Shown here piece after piece: positions 1 through 9,142 of a stretch of 64,000 bases of DNA. The notes beneath the pieces are model-generated. The model was not told the DNA's origin and ran no database searches. It saw nothing but the letters and a program-made list of their open reading frames with translations. Source of the DNA: Syngnathus acus. Lineage: Eukaryota > Chordata > Actinopteri > Syngnathiformes > Syngnathidae. Location: contig NC_051093.1 in assembly GCF_901709675.1 (NCBI RefSeq), positions 1,852,053 through 1,916,052 of the forward strand, given 5' to 3'. Each line of letters opens with the position of its first letter. The first letter of the stretch is position 1. A program made the position numbers and the translations under genes.

Positions 1-309
1 TGTAAAACATAATTAAAAACCAAAATCAAGCCAGGTTGGCAAATGAGGTCAAGATGGGCTTTGCGGCCACAGTGAGACCTCTTCATCGCGTCCGTTAGCC
101 TTCGCATCTTTCTCTCAGTCTTGCGCAGGAGTCGGAGAGCGTCTTCTGATTTGGGGGGGGGGGGGGGGGGGGTTCACCGAGCTCCATTTGGGATAGCAAG
201 TGGCTCCCTCGCCATCCGTATTTCTTGATGTTGTTTTTGGGCATCCCATTGAAGACCGGGGCAGCGTGAGCGGAACCCTCCTTGACAAAAACATTTGTCG
301 CTAGTCTTT

Positions 310-3300
310 TCAGCGGAATTCATAAATGGGAATACTGTGCTCTCGGACGTGGCTCAGGTTGAGGGACTGATACCTGGAAAAAAAAAAAAAAAAAAGATTT
401 CAACATTGTCGGTCAAAATCCTCATCTACAAAATCGCTCCTTTTCGAGAAATGTACCCAGATACCCATTTCAATCCTTCATAATGCGGCGACTGACCATT
501 CCGAGCTCCTGTGGTAGTAGTAACCCTCTATAGTGGCCGAGGACTTCTGGAAGCAGATGTAGTAAAAGCCTGCAAAGGACGCGCCGCTGATATCCTTGAT
601 GGTGTGATCGGGGACCAGGAACTGCTCCTTTGGGAGGGCAGAAATGCAGGGTTCAAAGTTCACAATCAGGAGGACAAAGAGATAATGTTAAGGGTCACTG
701 AAAAAACACTTGGGGACTGACTTTCCATCTCATGAAGACGTAATCGCTGCGTTCCAGCGCATCGTAGTCAAAGTCATCAGAGTTGAAGCTTTTGGCCACT
801 TTATAAAATGGCTGAAATTTGCCCTGCGGGAAAAAGTCCCTTCAGGTCACGTCAGACAACCGCCGATCAAACGTCGCACTCCCTGGTGGAGGTCATGGGA
901 GAACGGGGACGTACCCAGTGCTTCCTGTCCACATCTTCATCAGCATCCCACTTCCTTGTTAGAAAAGGCCGCTTTCGGCTGATGATTTCACCAGCAAAGA
1001 ATGTCGTGAGCGTCGGATACTCCTGGTGGCAAAACATTTAAGACGTTAGCAAGGCAGGCAGGAGAGGCGAAATTGGTCATCCGTCTGTTGCTACCCAATT
1101 GTAGAACACTCAGTACATACTTGCACTGTTGTTTACCATTGCTGTTTTTATTTTATTTTATTTTTTGGGAGAAATGAGAGCAAATATGTGTTCACTTTGT
1201 GCCAGTACCACTTCAAATTAGAACTTCAGACTTGCATGAACTCACTGACACTGTCACATCATACATCAGTTTTTGTGAGGATCTGTGTGTGCAGACTAAG
1301 ACCTTCTGCACGTACAACAACGACAAACCTTGGTTTACACCGAACCTCAGGAGGCTGCGCAAAGTCAAGGAGGAGGCCTACAGGAGCGGCGACCGCGACC
1401 TGTTCAAGCAGACCAGAAACACACTGAACCGAGAGGTCAGGAAAGCCAGGAGGTGTTACGGGGAGAACCTGAAGAGACACCTCTCTGCCAATCCTGATCC
1501 CTCAACAGTGTGGAAAGGTCTGCAGAGCATCACGGGGTACAAGAAACGAACCCCCCGTCCTGTGGAGAGCCCAAGGCTTGCTAACCAGCTAAACAGGTTC
1601 TACTGCAGGTTTGATCGGTCCTCCCACACAACGGGACTTCCTGCAGCACAATCTACATACTCACCTCTCCCCACAACTACTCTGTCCACACCTCTATCAT
1701 CGTTGTCACCCACTCTCTCTCTTGCAGAGGCCGCGCCCGCACTCCAGATCCGCGAGGAGGAAGTGCGCCAGATGTTCCGGAGACAAAAGACCAGGAAGGC
1801 ACCAGGCCCAGACGGCGTGTCACCTTCCTGCTTGAAAGTCTGCGCTGAGCAGCTGGCGCCCACCTTTGCACGGATCTTCAACCGTTCTCTGGAGCTGTGT
1901 GAGGTGCCCTTGTGCTTCAAGAGCTCCACCATCGTTCCAGTGGCCAAGAAGCCTGCCATCACAGGTTTGAATGACTACAGACCTGTCGCACTGACATCTG
2001 CGGTCATGAAATCTTTCGAGAGGTTAGTGCTGAACCACCTGAAGGATGTCACGGGCCCCCTGCTTGACCCCCTCCTGTTTGCCTATCGGGCAAACAGGTC
2101 AGTGGATGATGCGGTCAACATGGGACTGCACTACATCCTGCACCACCTGGACACCCCAGGAACGTACGCCAGGATCCTGTTCGTGGACTTCAGCTCGGCG
2201 TTCAACACCATCGCTCCTGAGTCCTGACATCCTCCAACAGAAGCTCATCCAGCTTGCGGTGCCTGCCTCCACCTGTCAGTGGATCACCAGCTTCCTGACC
2301 AACAGGAGACAGCGTGTGAGGCTGGGGGGCATCACATCTGACACCCGGACCACCAATACTGGAGCCCCTCAGGGGTGCGTCCTCTCCCCACTGCTCTTCT
2401 CTCTCTACACCAATGATTTCTCCTCAGGTGACTCTCCTGTGAAGCTCCTGAAGTATGCAGACGACACCACTCTCATCGGACTGATCCAGGACGGTGATGA
2501 GACTGCGTACAGACTGGTCCACTGGTGCAGCCAAAACCACCTGGAGCTGAACCCGCTCAAGACCGTGGAGATGACAGTGGACTTCAGGCGAGACCCTTCA
2601 CCACTTTTACCCCTCACTATCCGCAGTAATACTATTCTCTCCACAGACACCTTCAAGTTCCTGGGAACCACAATCTCTCGGGACCTGAAATGGACCGGCC
2701 ACATAGACTCTGTCCGGAAGAAGGCCCAGCAGAGGGGTTAGGGTTAGGGTTAGACAGCTCAAGAGGTTCAACCTGCCGCGAGAGCTTCTGAAGACCTTCT
2801 ACACTGCCATCATCCAGTCTGTCCTCTGCACCTCCATCACTGTCTGGTTTGGATCGGCCTCCAAACAAGACAAGCACAGACTGCAACGGACAATCAGGAC
2901 TGCAGAAAAGATCATTGGAATCAACCTCCCATCTATCCAAGACTTGTACCTGTCCAGGACCAGGAAACGTGCAAGTAACATCTCTACAGACCCTTCTCAC
3001 CCAGGTTGCAGTCTGTTTGAACTACTCCCCTCCAAACGGCGTTATAGAGCTCTGTACGCCAAAACCAGCAGACACAGAGACAGCTTCTTCCCCCAGGCTG
3101 TTGCTCTGATGAACTCACACCACTCTTAGAGTCTCAGAGTCATTACTGTGCAATAACATCCTGCTCTTCACACCTTTTTTGAATTTGTCTACACTGTTTT
3201 CGCCATTTTTCACATGTCCTGAGTGTTGTTAGTCACCTAAATGTTGAACAGAGGGTGTGTTTTACCGAAGTCAAATTCCTTGTTTGGCACACTCAAACAT

Positions 3301-4263
3301 GGCGAATAAAAAACTCTTGAATCTTGAATGCGAGCGCAAGCTGACCCGCTGACAACAAGTTTCACCCTTGAACATTCTGTTCCCCTTGTCAGGCCCCCCT
3401 CAAAGTATTACGTAATGAAATGGATACACACTTGTCTCAGAAATTAGGGCAGGCGTGTAGACCTTAAAATAGAGAATCGCCGGGTCAACTGGCCTGCGGT
3501 GACCCCCAATAAGATAACCATCACAAGTCCTGATGTCAGCTAAATGTTTGAGCTCGCTCACCTCAGTCAGGCCGCTGATCTTCAGATATCCACACAAGTA
3601 GGAGTCCTCGGGAGTCACGTGCTAGAGAAAAATCAATAATTGTAGTGAAACGTGTGGTTACTAATGTGTAATATCTAGTGTATGCTGTCAAACAAAGTGA
3701 AGCTGTATCCCATTTTCTCATGCTCCTCCATTGTAGGGGAAAAACTTTTGCAAATCGTGCTGAATAAATAACCTTAAAGTATCAATAGTCCATTAATTCG
3801 ATAATCGGGGTGTCGATTAATCCATTAATTGTTGCACCACTATTGCAAAGTTATCGGTTCATGCAAAGTTGTAAGAAATGATACTAAACAATGGCATTTC
3901 AAATGTCACACTTGCATTCAACCGGTCGCTAAACTAAGTCAGTGTGTTGCTATTGGATGTCAAGTAAGCCAACGTCGACGTGCCAAGTCGGTCGCAAGTG
4001 GACCTAAAAAAAATGCCATTTGCACGAGAACAAAAACGCGAGCGATAAAATTTAAAAGTCAACCTGATACGTACCTGCAAAACCACATCCACGTCGTAGG
4101 CGTTCCCTTTGCTCTTCTGGTAGCCTCGAAACTGGGAGCCGCTATACAGCAGCGACGTGGCCACGCCGGGCTGCTGCCCATTGATCGGCCCAGGCGGGAC
4201 AAGCGAGCCCGGGGATGGACGGGCCGCGTCCGGGGCAAGGCAGCACTCGACTGGGACGGGCAT
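310..4263 (-). CDS. gid4: GID4, substrate receptor of the GID/CTLH E3 ligase
   Basis: Six exons were read on the minus strand: 4075-4263, 3562-3621, 915-1022, 722-823, 497-627 and 310-373. All junctions are GT-AG and in phase, giving 217 residues. Exon 1 holds the conserved [14 protein letters not shown] block, exon 2 SYLCGYLKI, exon 3 the TFFAGEII and KHW region, and exon 5 [20 protein letters not shown]. Exon 6 ends HSIPIYEFR. This is the GID4 beta-barrel, which in the family binds N-terminal proline degrons and recruits substrates to the CTLH ubiquitin ligase. The Trp codon before the last exon is split by the intron (TG|G). The start used aligns with the human internal MPV start. The human protein has 300 residues through an N-terminal extension; an upstream in-frame ATG at 4341 would add 26 residues here. 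A LINE occupies intron 2. Confidence 0.92.
1195..3331 (+). mobile_element. Decayed Rex1/Babar-like non-LTR retrotransposon
   Basis: A reverse transcriptase reads across this stretch in two frames. The first, about 1199-2227, carries [14 protein letters not shown] and [11 protein letters not shown]. The second, about 2215-2740, carries [17 protein letters not shown] and the YADDTTLIG catalytic box. A C-terminal piece to about 3129 has the late RRYRAL and [13 protein letters not shown] segments. No endonuclease domain is seen, so the copy is 5'-truncated. It is dead: a frame change sits near 2210-2225, and (TTAGGG)n-like sequence at 2735-2753 replaces the usual coding. The 3' end has a short AATAAA-bearing UTR and a tandem CTTGAAT tail at 3315-3330, as in Rex1-type elements. 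It sits in gid4 intron 2 on the opposite strand. The family assignment is from memory of fish elements. Confidence 0.85.
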
Positions 4264-4520
4264 GGCGAGCGGCAACGGGTCACCGTCGGCTACCGTCATC
4301 AACTTCGGAGCAGGCGAGCGCCCGAAGTCGCCGAGGTCCAAAACTTTAAACTATTTCTTTGGGCTGGCGACCTCAGCGCAACTCTGAATGGAGAGCTCTG
4401 TTTCCCGGAATGTGATTGGTCGAAAGCGTAGGGCTTGAGCGGACCTTTTATTTGGGGGCTGTCAAACCGAGTGGCATTTTGGGAACTGTAGTAATATGAC
4501 GAGAAACTACCCAAAAAGCA
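4264..4520 (-). promoter_or_regulatory. Candidate gid4 promoter with CCAAT and ZNF143-like site
   Basis: Just upstream of the gid4 start lie an inverted CCAAT (ATTGG at 4415-4419 on the plus strand) and a close match to the ZNF143/Staf SBS motif at 4473-4492. On the minus strand the latter reads ACTACAGTTCCCAAAATGCC. Both are typical of TATA-less housekeeping promoters. Transcription starts cannot be seen directly. Confidence 0.5.
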
Positions 4521-4889
4521 CTGACGACTTCGAAAACCCGAAACACGCGCCCCTCGGCGGTCGCAGGTACACTCGCCTGTCTTGTGAACAGGTGTTGTGC
4601 CAGATTTGGACGGACGATCCGTATTGTGACGCTTTTATAGGTAAAAAAAAAAACAAATCTTCACGGGGGAACCAAATCTGGCACAAAACCGGCACCGTCA
4701 GTTCGATTCCCGCAATGAGGGTGTGCGTGTGTGTGACAAAACGGAAAAAGAAAATACGTTCGCTCCCTTCGTCTCATTTTTAAACTTTGGCATAAATATA
4801 TGATCATAGTTGTGAATTAAGGGTTAGCTTCAACAACAGTTTGATTTATTTTTCTTCTGAAACGTCATAGCTAAATTACAACACACGGT

Positions 4890-5232
4890 AGGATCTGGGC
4901 GGCTCGCCTCACAGTTAGGAGGGTGTGGGTTCGATTCCACCTCCGGCCCACCCTGTGTGGAGTTTGCATATTCTCCCCGTGCCCGCGTGGGTTTTCTCCG
5001 GGCACTCCGGTTTTCTCCCACATCCCCAAAACATGCTTGGTAGGCCGATTGAGCACTCCAAATTGCCCCTAGGTGCGAGTGCGGATGGGTGTTCGTCTCT
5101 GTGTGCCCTGCGATTGGCTGGCAACCAGTTCAGGGTGTCCCCCGCCTACTGCCCGATGACTGCTGGGATAGGCTCCAGCACGCCCGCGACCCCCGTGGGA
5201 CAAGCAGTATAGAAAATGGATGGATGGATGGT
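4890..5232 (+). repeat. Teleost SINE-like repeat with (GGAT)n tail
   Basis: The sequence matches a very common fish interspersed repeat. It has a GTTCGATTCC box near 4929, followed by the blocks GGAGTTTGCATATTCTCCCC, ACATGCTTGGTAGGCCGATT and GGGATAGGCTCCAGC, and ends in a (GGAT)n tail at 5217-5232. The GTTCGATTCC box resembles a pol III B box and suggests tRNA ancestry. Degraded pieces of the same repeat occur at 7890-7960 and 57350-57420. Confidence 0.75.
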
Positions 5233-5285
5233 AGGATCCGTATTGTGACGCTTTTATAGGTAAAAAAAAAATCGGACGTACTAAT

Positions 5286-5351
5286 GAAAAGTAAAGACAT
5301 TAAATCAGCGTCAAAGAATACTTTTGAGGACACATGAAGCTATCTCTGATA
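5286..5351 (+). repeat. Uncharacterised interspersed repeat, copy 1
   Basis: The segment shares AAAGTAAAGACAT, AAATCAGC and GGACACAT(G/C)AAGCT(A/G)TCTCTGAT, in the same order and spacing, with 50610-50676. The family is not recognised. Confidence 0.55.
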
Positions 5352-5603
5352 AAAAAAAAACGTTTGCTGTTGGTTAGCCAGTATAACTGTACTGCCTATA
5401 TCACTAATTAATGTAATTGATATAAGAAAAATACTTCACTTATTCATAGTGAAACAAATCAAGTGAGAATTTTACTATCACAACATTGCAAAGGGAAAAA
5501 AAGACCCAAGGAATACGTCAGCCAATATATTTGTTTTCATGGAGCAAATACTACATATTTGGGCACAATGTAATCCCCTTCTTTCAAGCCCACCGCGTTT
5601 GCA

Positions 5604-8353
5604 CTACATCAACTTTTTCAGCTGTTCCCTCAAATAGTCGGCGTGTCTGTGGATATCTGCGATGCGCTTTCGGTTCCTCTTCAGTTCCGTGTCTTCAATC
5701 TGAAACGTCACAGAAGGACAACATGAGCGGCGTGCACACGGGAGACCCAAAAGTCATTTCAGGTTTTTACCCCATTGATGAGGGCCACTTTCCAGGCCTC
5801 GGCTCGCGTGACCAACTGCGTCTCCCTGTCATTGATAATCTGCAGATGGTTGTCGTGGCTGGCAGCCAGCGTGTCCATCACTGTGTTTTTGTCCAAGAAC
5901 AGCTACATTGAGAAGGGCGGGTGTCAGACCTTATTATGCTAAATGGCAATGGTGACAAGTTCTTTGTATTTGTGGATGCAGCATTTCTAGCTAGGAAGAC
6001 AAACCTCAATTCAACCTCAATCAAAACTGCTGTTAATTGATATCGTGCGGTGCTGCCGCTACCTACCATTCGGACATCATCGGGCAAATCATCTTCGGCT
6101 TCTCCCTTCGCCACCACCTCCAGTGTGGTGACGGCAATTTGCGTTACCTTCTGATGATGGCTGTCCTCCAGTGCTCGACACTGGACGAATGTGCAATCGA
6201 GTCAAGGAAGGCCTGGCACAGCTATAGCGGGAACAGCGAACTAAATGCGGAGTTCAATATGTGAAGATGTCAACATATCCCATGAGTTCATAAAATTGAC
6301 TTTTTGGAATCAAAGCTTTGTAATATGGACTTTCCCGTAGCGACAAAAGGTCCGTCCTGTAAAGTTGAAGAGGAGCTGCGAGGACGTGTGAAGGATATAT
6401 GCCTTGAGCCGTTTCGCTGAAACCGCCGGTCATCTCGGAGATGTTGTTGTCAAACTTTCGGATCGTTTCCTGTGGGGAGCGTCGTTTCACTTTTGTGACA
6501 TCGTCGGCATAGATTGCAATTGGAATCAAAAGTTAACATCGCACAAGGTACCTCCAGGTAGCTGTAGAGTTGAAACTCCACCGTCATTAGGTTGTAACAC
6601 AAAACATTGATTTCTTCCAGCCAGATGTCCATCTTGCTCTTCTTTTCATTCTTCGCTGCCTGTTGTAAGTCCAATGTTCTCTGTACACAAAAATATGTCT
6701 TGAAAAAGCACGCCATCTCGTAGAGGAACCCAAATTGGGACATGTTTAGGACATTCCATTCCCCGTTTGCGAGCGCACCTGCTTCTGTTCCGTCTGAAAA
6801 TCAGCCAACACTTTGGAGGCTCTGCTTTGGCTGTCCGTCACGTCTACGTCAAGTCGAGCGAAGAATGAGGCGACCTCGGCGTCTCTTCGCTTGTACTCGG
6901 CTAGGCCCACTTCAAAGAGCTGGTTGCACAGGTCAACCAGTTGCTGCTCGAATGTAAACGAGAAGAGTCAAGGGAGGCAAACAAACGGGAATCGCTTGAC
7001 AAAGCCGCCCGCGACAAAGGATATGCCTCCAGCAACTCGTCCACTCCCGGCAGGCATTGTAGTTTTTTTAACTCTGTATCATTTTGGATAATGTTTTTGT
7101 ACAGATAATCTCCATTCAACTGCTCCACAAAAGAATCCTGAAATAAAAATAAAGACATTGGCAGCCATCTTGATCAAAACCCAAACGAGTTGATTGAACT
7201 CACCTCGTGCATTTGTAGTATAGCTTCCTGTTTTCGTTTTTCCTCCGCTGCTTGTTGGGCATGTAACTCCTCCTGGTTCATCTCCTCAATGTCAAGGTTG
7301 TACTTGACCGACGCCCTGTTCCTCTTTATGCACAGGGCATCATATTACATGCAAGTTGCAAAACGTTTCAAAACACTGCACGTTTCTTACAATATCCTCG
7401 TTGAGAAAAACGTTGTTCAGGAACTTCAATTGCTGAAAATAGGCCGCGAGGAAAAGGGTGTACTTTTCTTCATTGTTCTCCTCTGGGATCGGATTTCCAT
7501 CTATATTGAGGTTGAAGAGCTTCTTGAACTTTCGCAGATAGACCACCTTTGGAGTGCAGAACAGTGACTTTGGGTTTGGCAAGTGTCCCAAACCACACAC
7601 TTTTTTTTCATTTTACAATGCGCCTTTTTTGTTACATTGTTCAGTTGATGCAGTTTGTTGTTTGCAATGCAGAAAACAGTTAGTTCCATGAGGCTGTCCA
7701 TGTTTTCGATGAGAGTGATGTGGTTGTTGGACAAATTCAGCACTTCCATCTTCACAAGACCATCCAGACCTTCAATTTTCTTGATTTTGTTAAATGATAG
7801 ATCTAAGAAACAAAATGGGCGTTATTGTTTCAAGTTTGCACGTTTTTCCTGCACAGCAAAAAGTCCGGGCTTGAAGGACCCAGCTTAGTCAGGCTTGCCC
7901 CATCTCCCAAAAACATGCTTGTTAGGGTAATTGAAGACTCAATATTGTCTTAAGGAATATTCAAAACAACATGTTTTCTTACTGAGCCACGTCAGGTTAA
8001 CCAGATGGTCCAATCCTTCGATCTTCTTGATGAAGTTGTTGTTGAGATTTAACTTGGTTAACGCCGAGAACTCCCACAAGTGGTCAATCTTCTGAATGTC
8101 TTGTGAGGAAAACCATCATTCCACGAGACGCATTCAGTATCACCAAGCCTGCATTTTTCTACTCACTTCTGTATTCCAGACTCAATCTGGGGGCCTCTTT
8201 AAAGAGGATTCCCTCCTGCTTGGCAATGCGTTCAGCTTGATCTTGGAGACCTTGCTCCAGGACGGCTTCCTGCAGAATCTCCTCATCGATGTAAATTGGG
8301 GTTTTATCATGGTAACCGGCGCTTAGGTTGGAGGTTTCCTTGCTGGAAGGCAT
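5604..8353 (-). CDS. drc3: DRC3 (LRRC48), nexin-dynein regulatory complex subunit 3
   Basis: About twelve minus-strand exons were traced: 8167-8353, about 7983-8100, 7645-7803, 7390-7543, 7203-7322, 7025-7138, 6779-6952, 6557-6680, 6391-6470, 6067-6225, 5776-5902 and 5604-5702. The N-terminus reads IAKQEGILFKE and continues into leucine-rich repeats such as KIDHLWEF and NNHITLIENMDSLMEL. A coiled-coil region with EELHAQQAAEEKRKQEA follows, then LPGVDELLEAY. The C-terminus has LKRNRKRIADIHRHADYL before TAG. This is the DRC3 layout (human 523 residues). In the family the protein sits in the axonemal nexin link that controls dynein and ciliary motility. An acceptor (TTTTAG) lies two bases before the start ATG, implying a noncoding first exon whose donor is probably near 8688. 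Inner exon limits are approximate. It is divergent to tom1l2. Confidence 0.9.
7890..7960 (+). repeat. Fragment of the SINE-like repeat in a drc3 intron
   Basis: The blocks CCCAAAAACATGCTTGTTAGG and TAATTGAAGACTC match the internal part of the repeat at 4890-5232. Head and tail are missing. Confidence 0.6.
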
Positions 8354-9142
8354 GACTAAAAGAAAGAAAAACACAAACTAAAACCTAATTTGGCCATTTT
8401 AAATGGTTATGCATGTATAGACTACTATGACTATCTTTTTCTTAAATATAGCAAATACTGTACCTGTTGACTAATAAGGGGGGGGGGGGGGGCAAATACT
8501 GCATCTCAGAATGTGTCGGATACTGCATGTAACAACGTTGTATTTTTAATTCACTAAAGGGTACATCAATAGCGTCATCAATGAACGTAGTAAACGATGT
8601 TGACACGTGCGCGTATTAATTGGTCAAAACATGTAAATATAAACGCCGATTACGGTTCGTCTGAATTCAATAATTATATGTGTTACCTGCGTTAGCACAG
8701 AAGCTACAAATCAGCCACAACTGGGAACGCAAAATGCGTATATGTCAAAATAAATAAATCACATTACACTACAGCTCTTCAATGTTTACGGGGTGTTGCG
8801 TAGCAACTGGGTGCTGCATTCGAGTACACTGGGAAAAAATACCTTCGTGCGTCCGTCAAAGTTAGCGTCTATTCCACTTTCAGAGCTCGATTCACAAATC
8901 GTGTTTTACACAAAAACATTTTTGTTGCAGTTGAAACACTCATGAGACATTTTAAAAACCAATCACAGCTGGATTAAAATGTATGCGGATACCGCGAAAA
9001 ACACTATGACTGACAGCCATTCTAACCACTGGCATTTAAGTTGTGAATGTGTGCTGTCCAATAGAGTCGCTTAGAAGGCGGGGCTTAAGAGTAGCGGTTG
9101 GGCCTCCGCCTGTCGGCGCCAAGCGGATTGTTTGCTGTCAAC
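8354..9142. promoter_or_regulatory. Divergent drc3/tom1l2 promoter region
   Basis: The head-to-head start codons are 789 bp apart. The interval has a poly-G run (about 8479-8492), a probable drc3 5'UTR donor near 8688 (minus strand), an X-box-like palindrome at 8795-8807, and a CCAAT at about 9058 with a GGCGGGGC box at about 9077 just before the tom1l2 start. Transcription starts are inferred. Confidence 0.6.
8795..8807. promoter_or_regulatory. RFX X-box-like palindrome
   Basis: GTTGCGTAGCAAC is a 13-bp palindrome. It fits the X-box consensus (RYYNYY, 1-3 bases, RRNRAC) except for one base in the left half-site. It lies upstream of drc3, an axonemal gene of the class usually controlled by RFX factors. 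Confidence 0.6.

Larger units (their letters stand above)
4521..5603. other. Intergenic region between gid4 and drc3
   Basis: No gene is seen. The stretch holds a perfect 15-bp inverted repeat (4595-4609 with 4672-4686), a 37-bp direct repeat (4616-4652 and 5235-5271) and a SINE-like element (about 4890-5232). A fragment at 5286-5351 recurs near 50.6 kb. ATPAF2, present here in human, was not found in any frame. The drc3 3'UTR presumably reaches into this stretch. Confidence 0.6.

Noticed and set aside
4920-4945. tRNA-like GTTCGATTCC box
   Set aside because: It is the internal box of a SINE-like repeat; no cloverleaf or acceptor stem was found.
8354-8374. Upstream in-frame start of drc3 adding MFFFLLV
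   Set aside because: The added codons are a polypyrimidine tract and AG acceptor, so they are intron.
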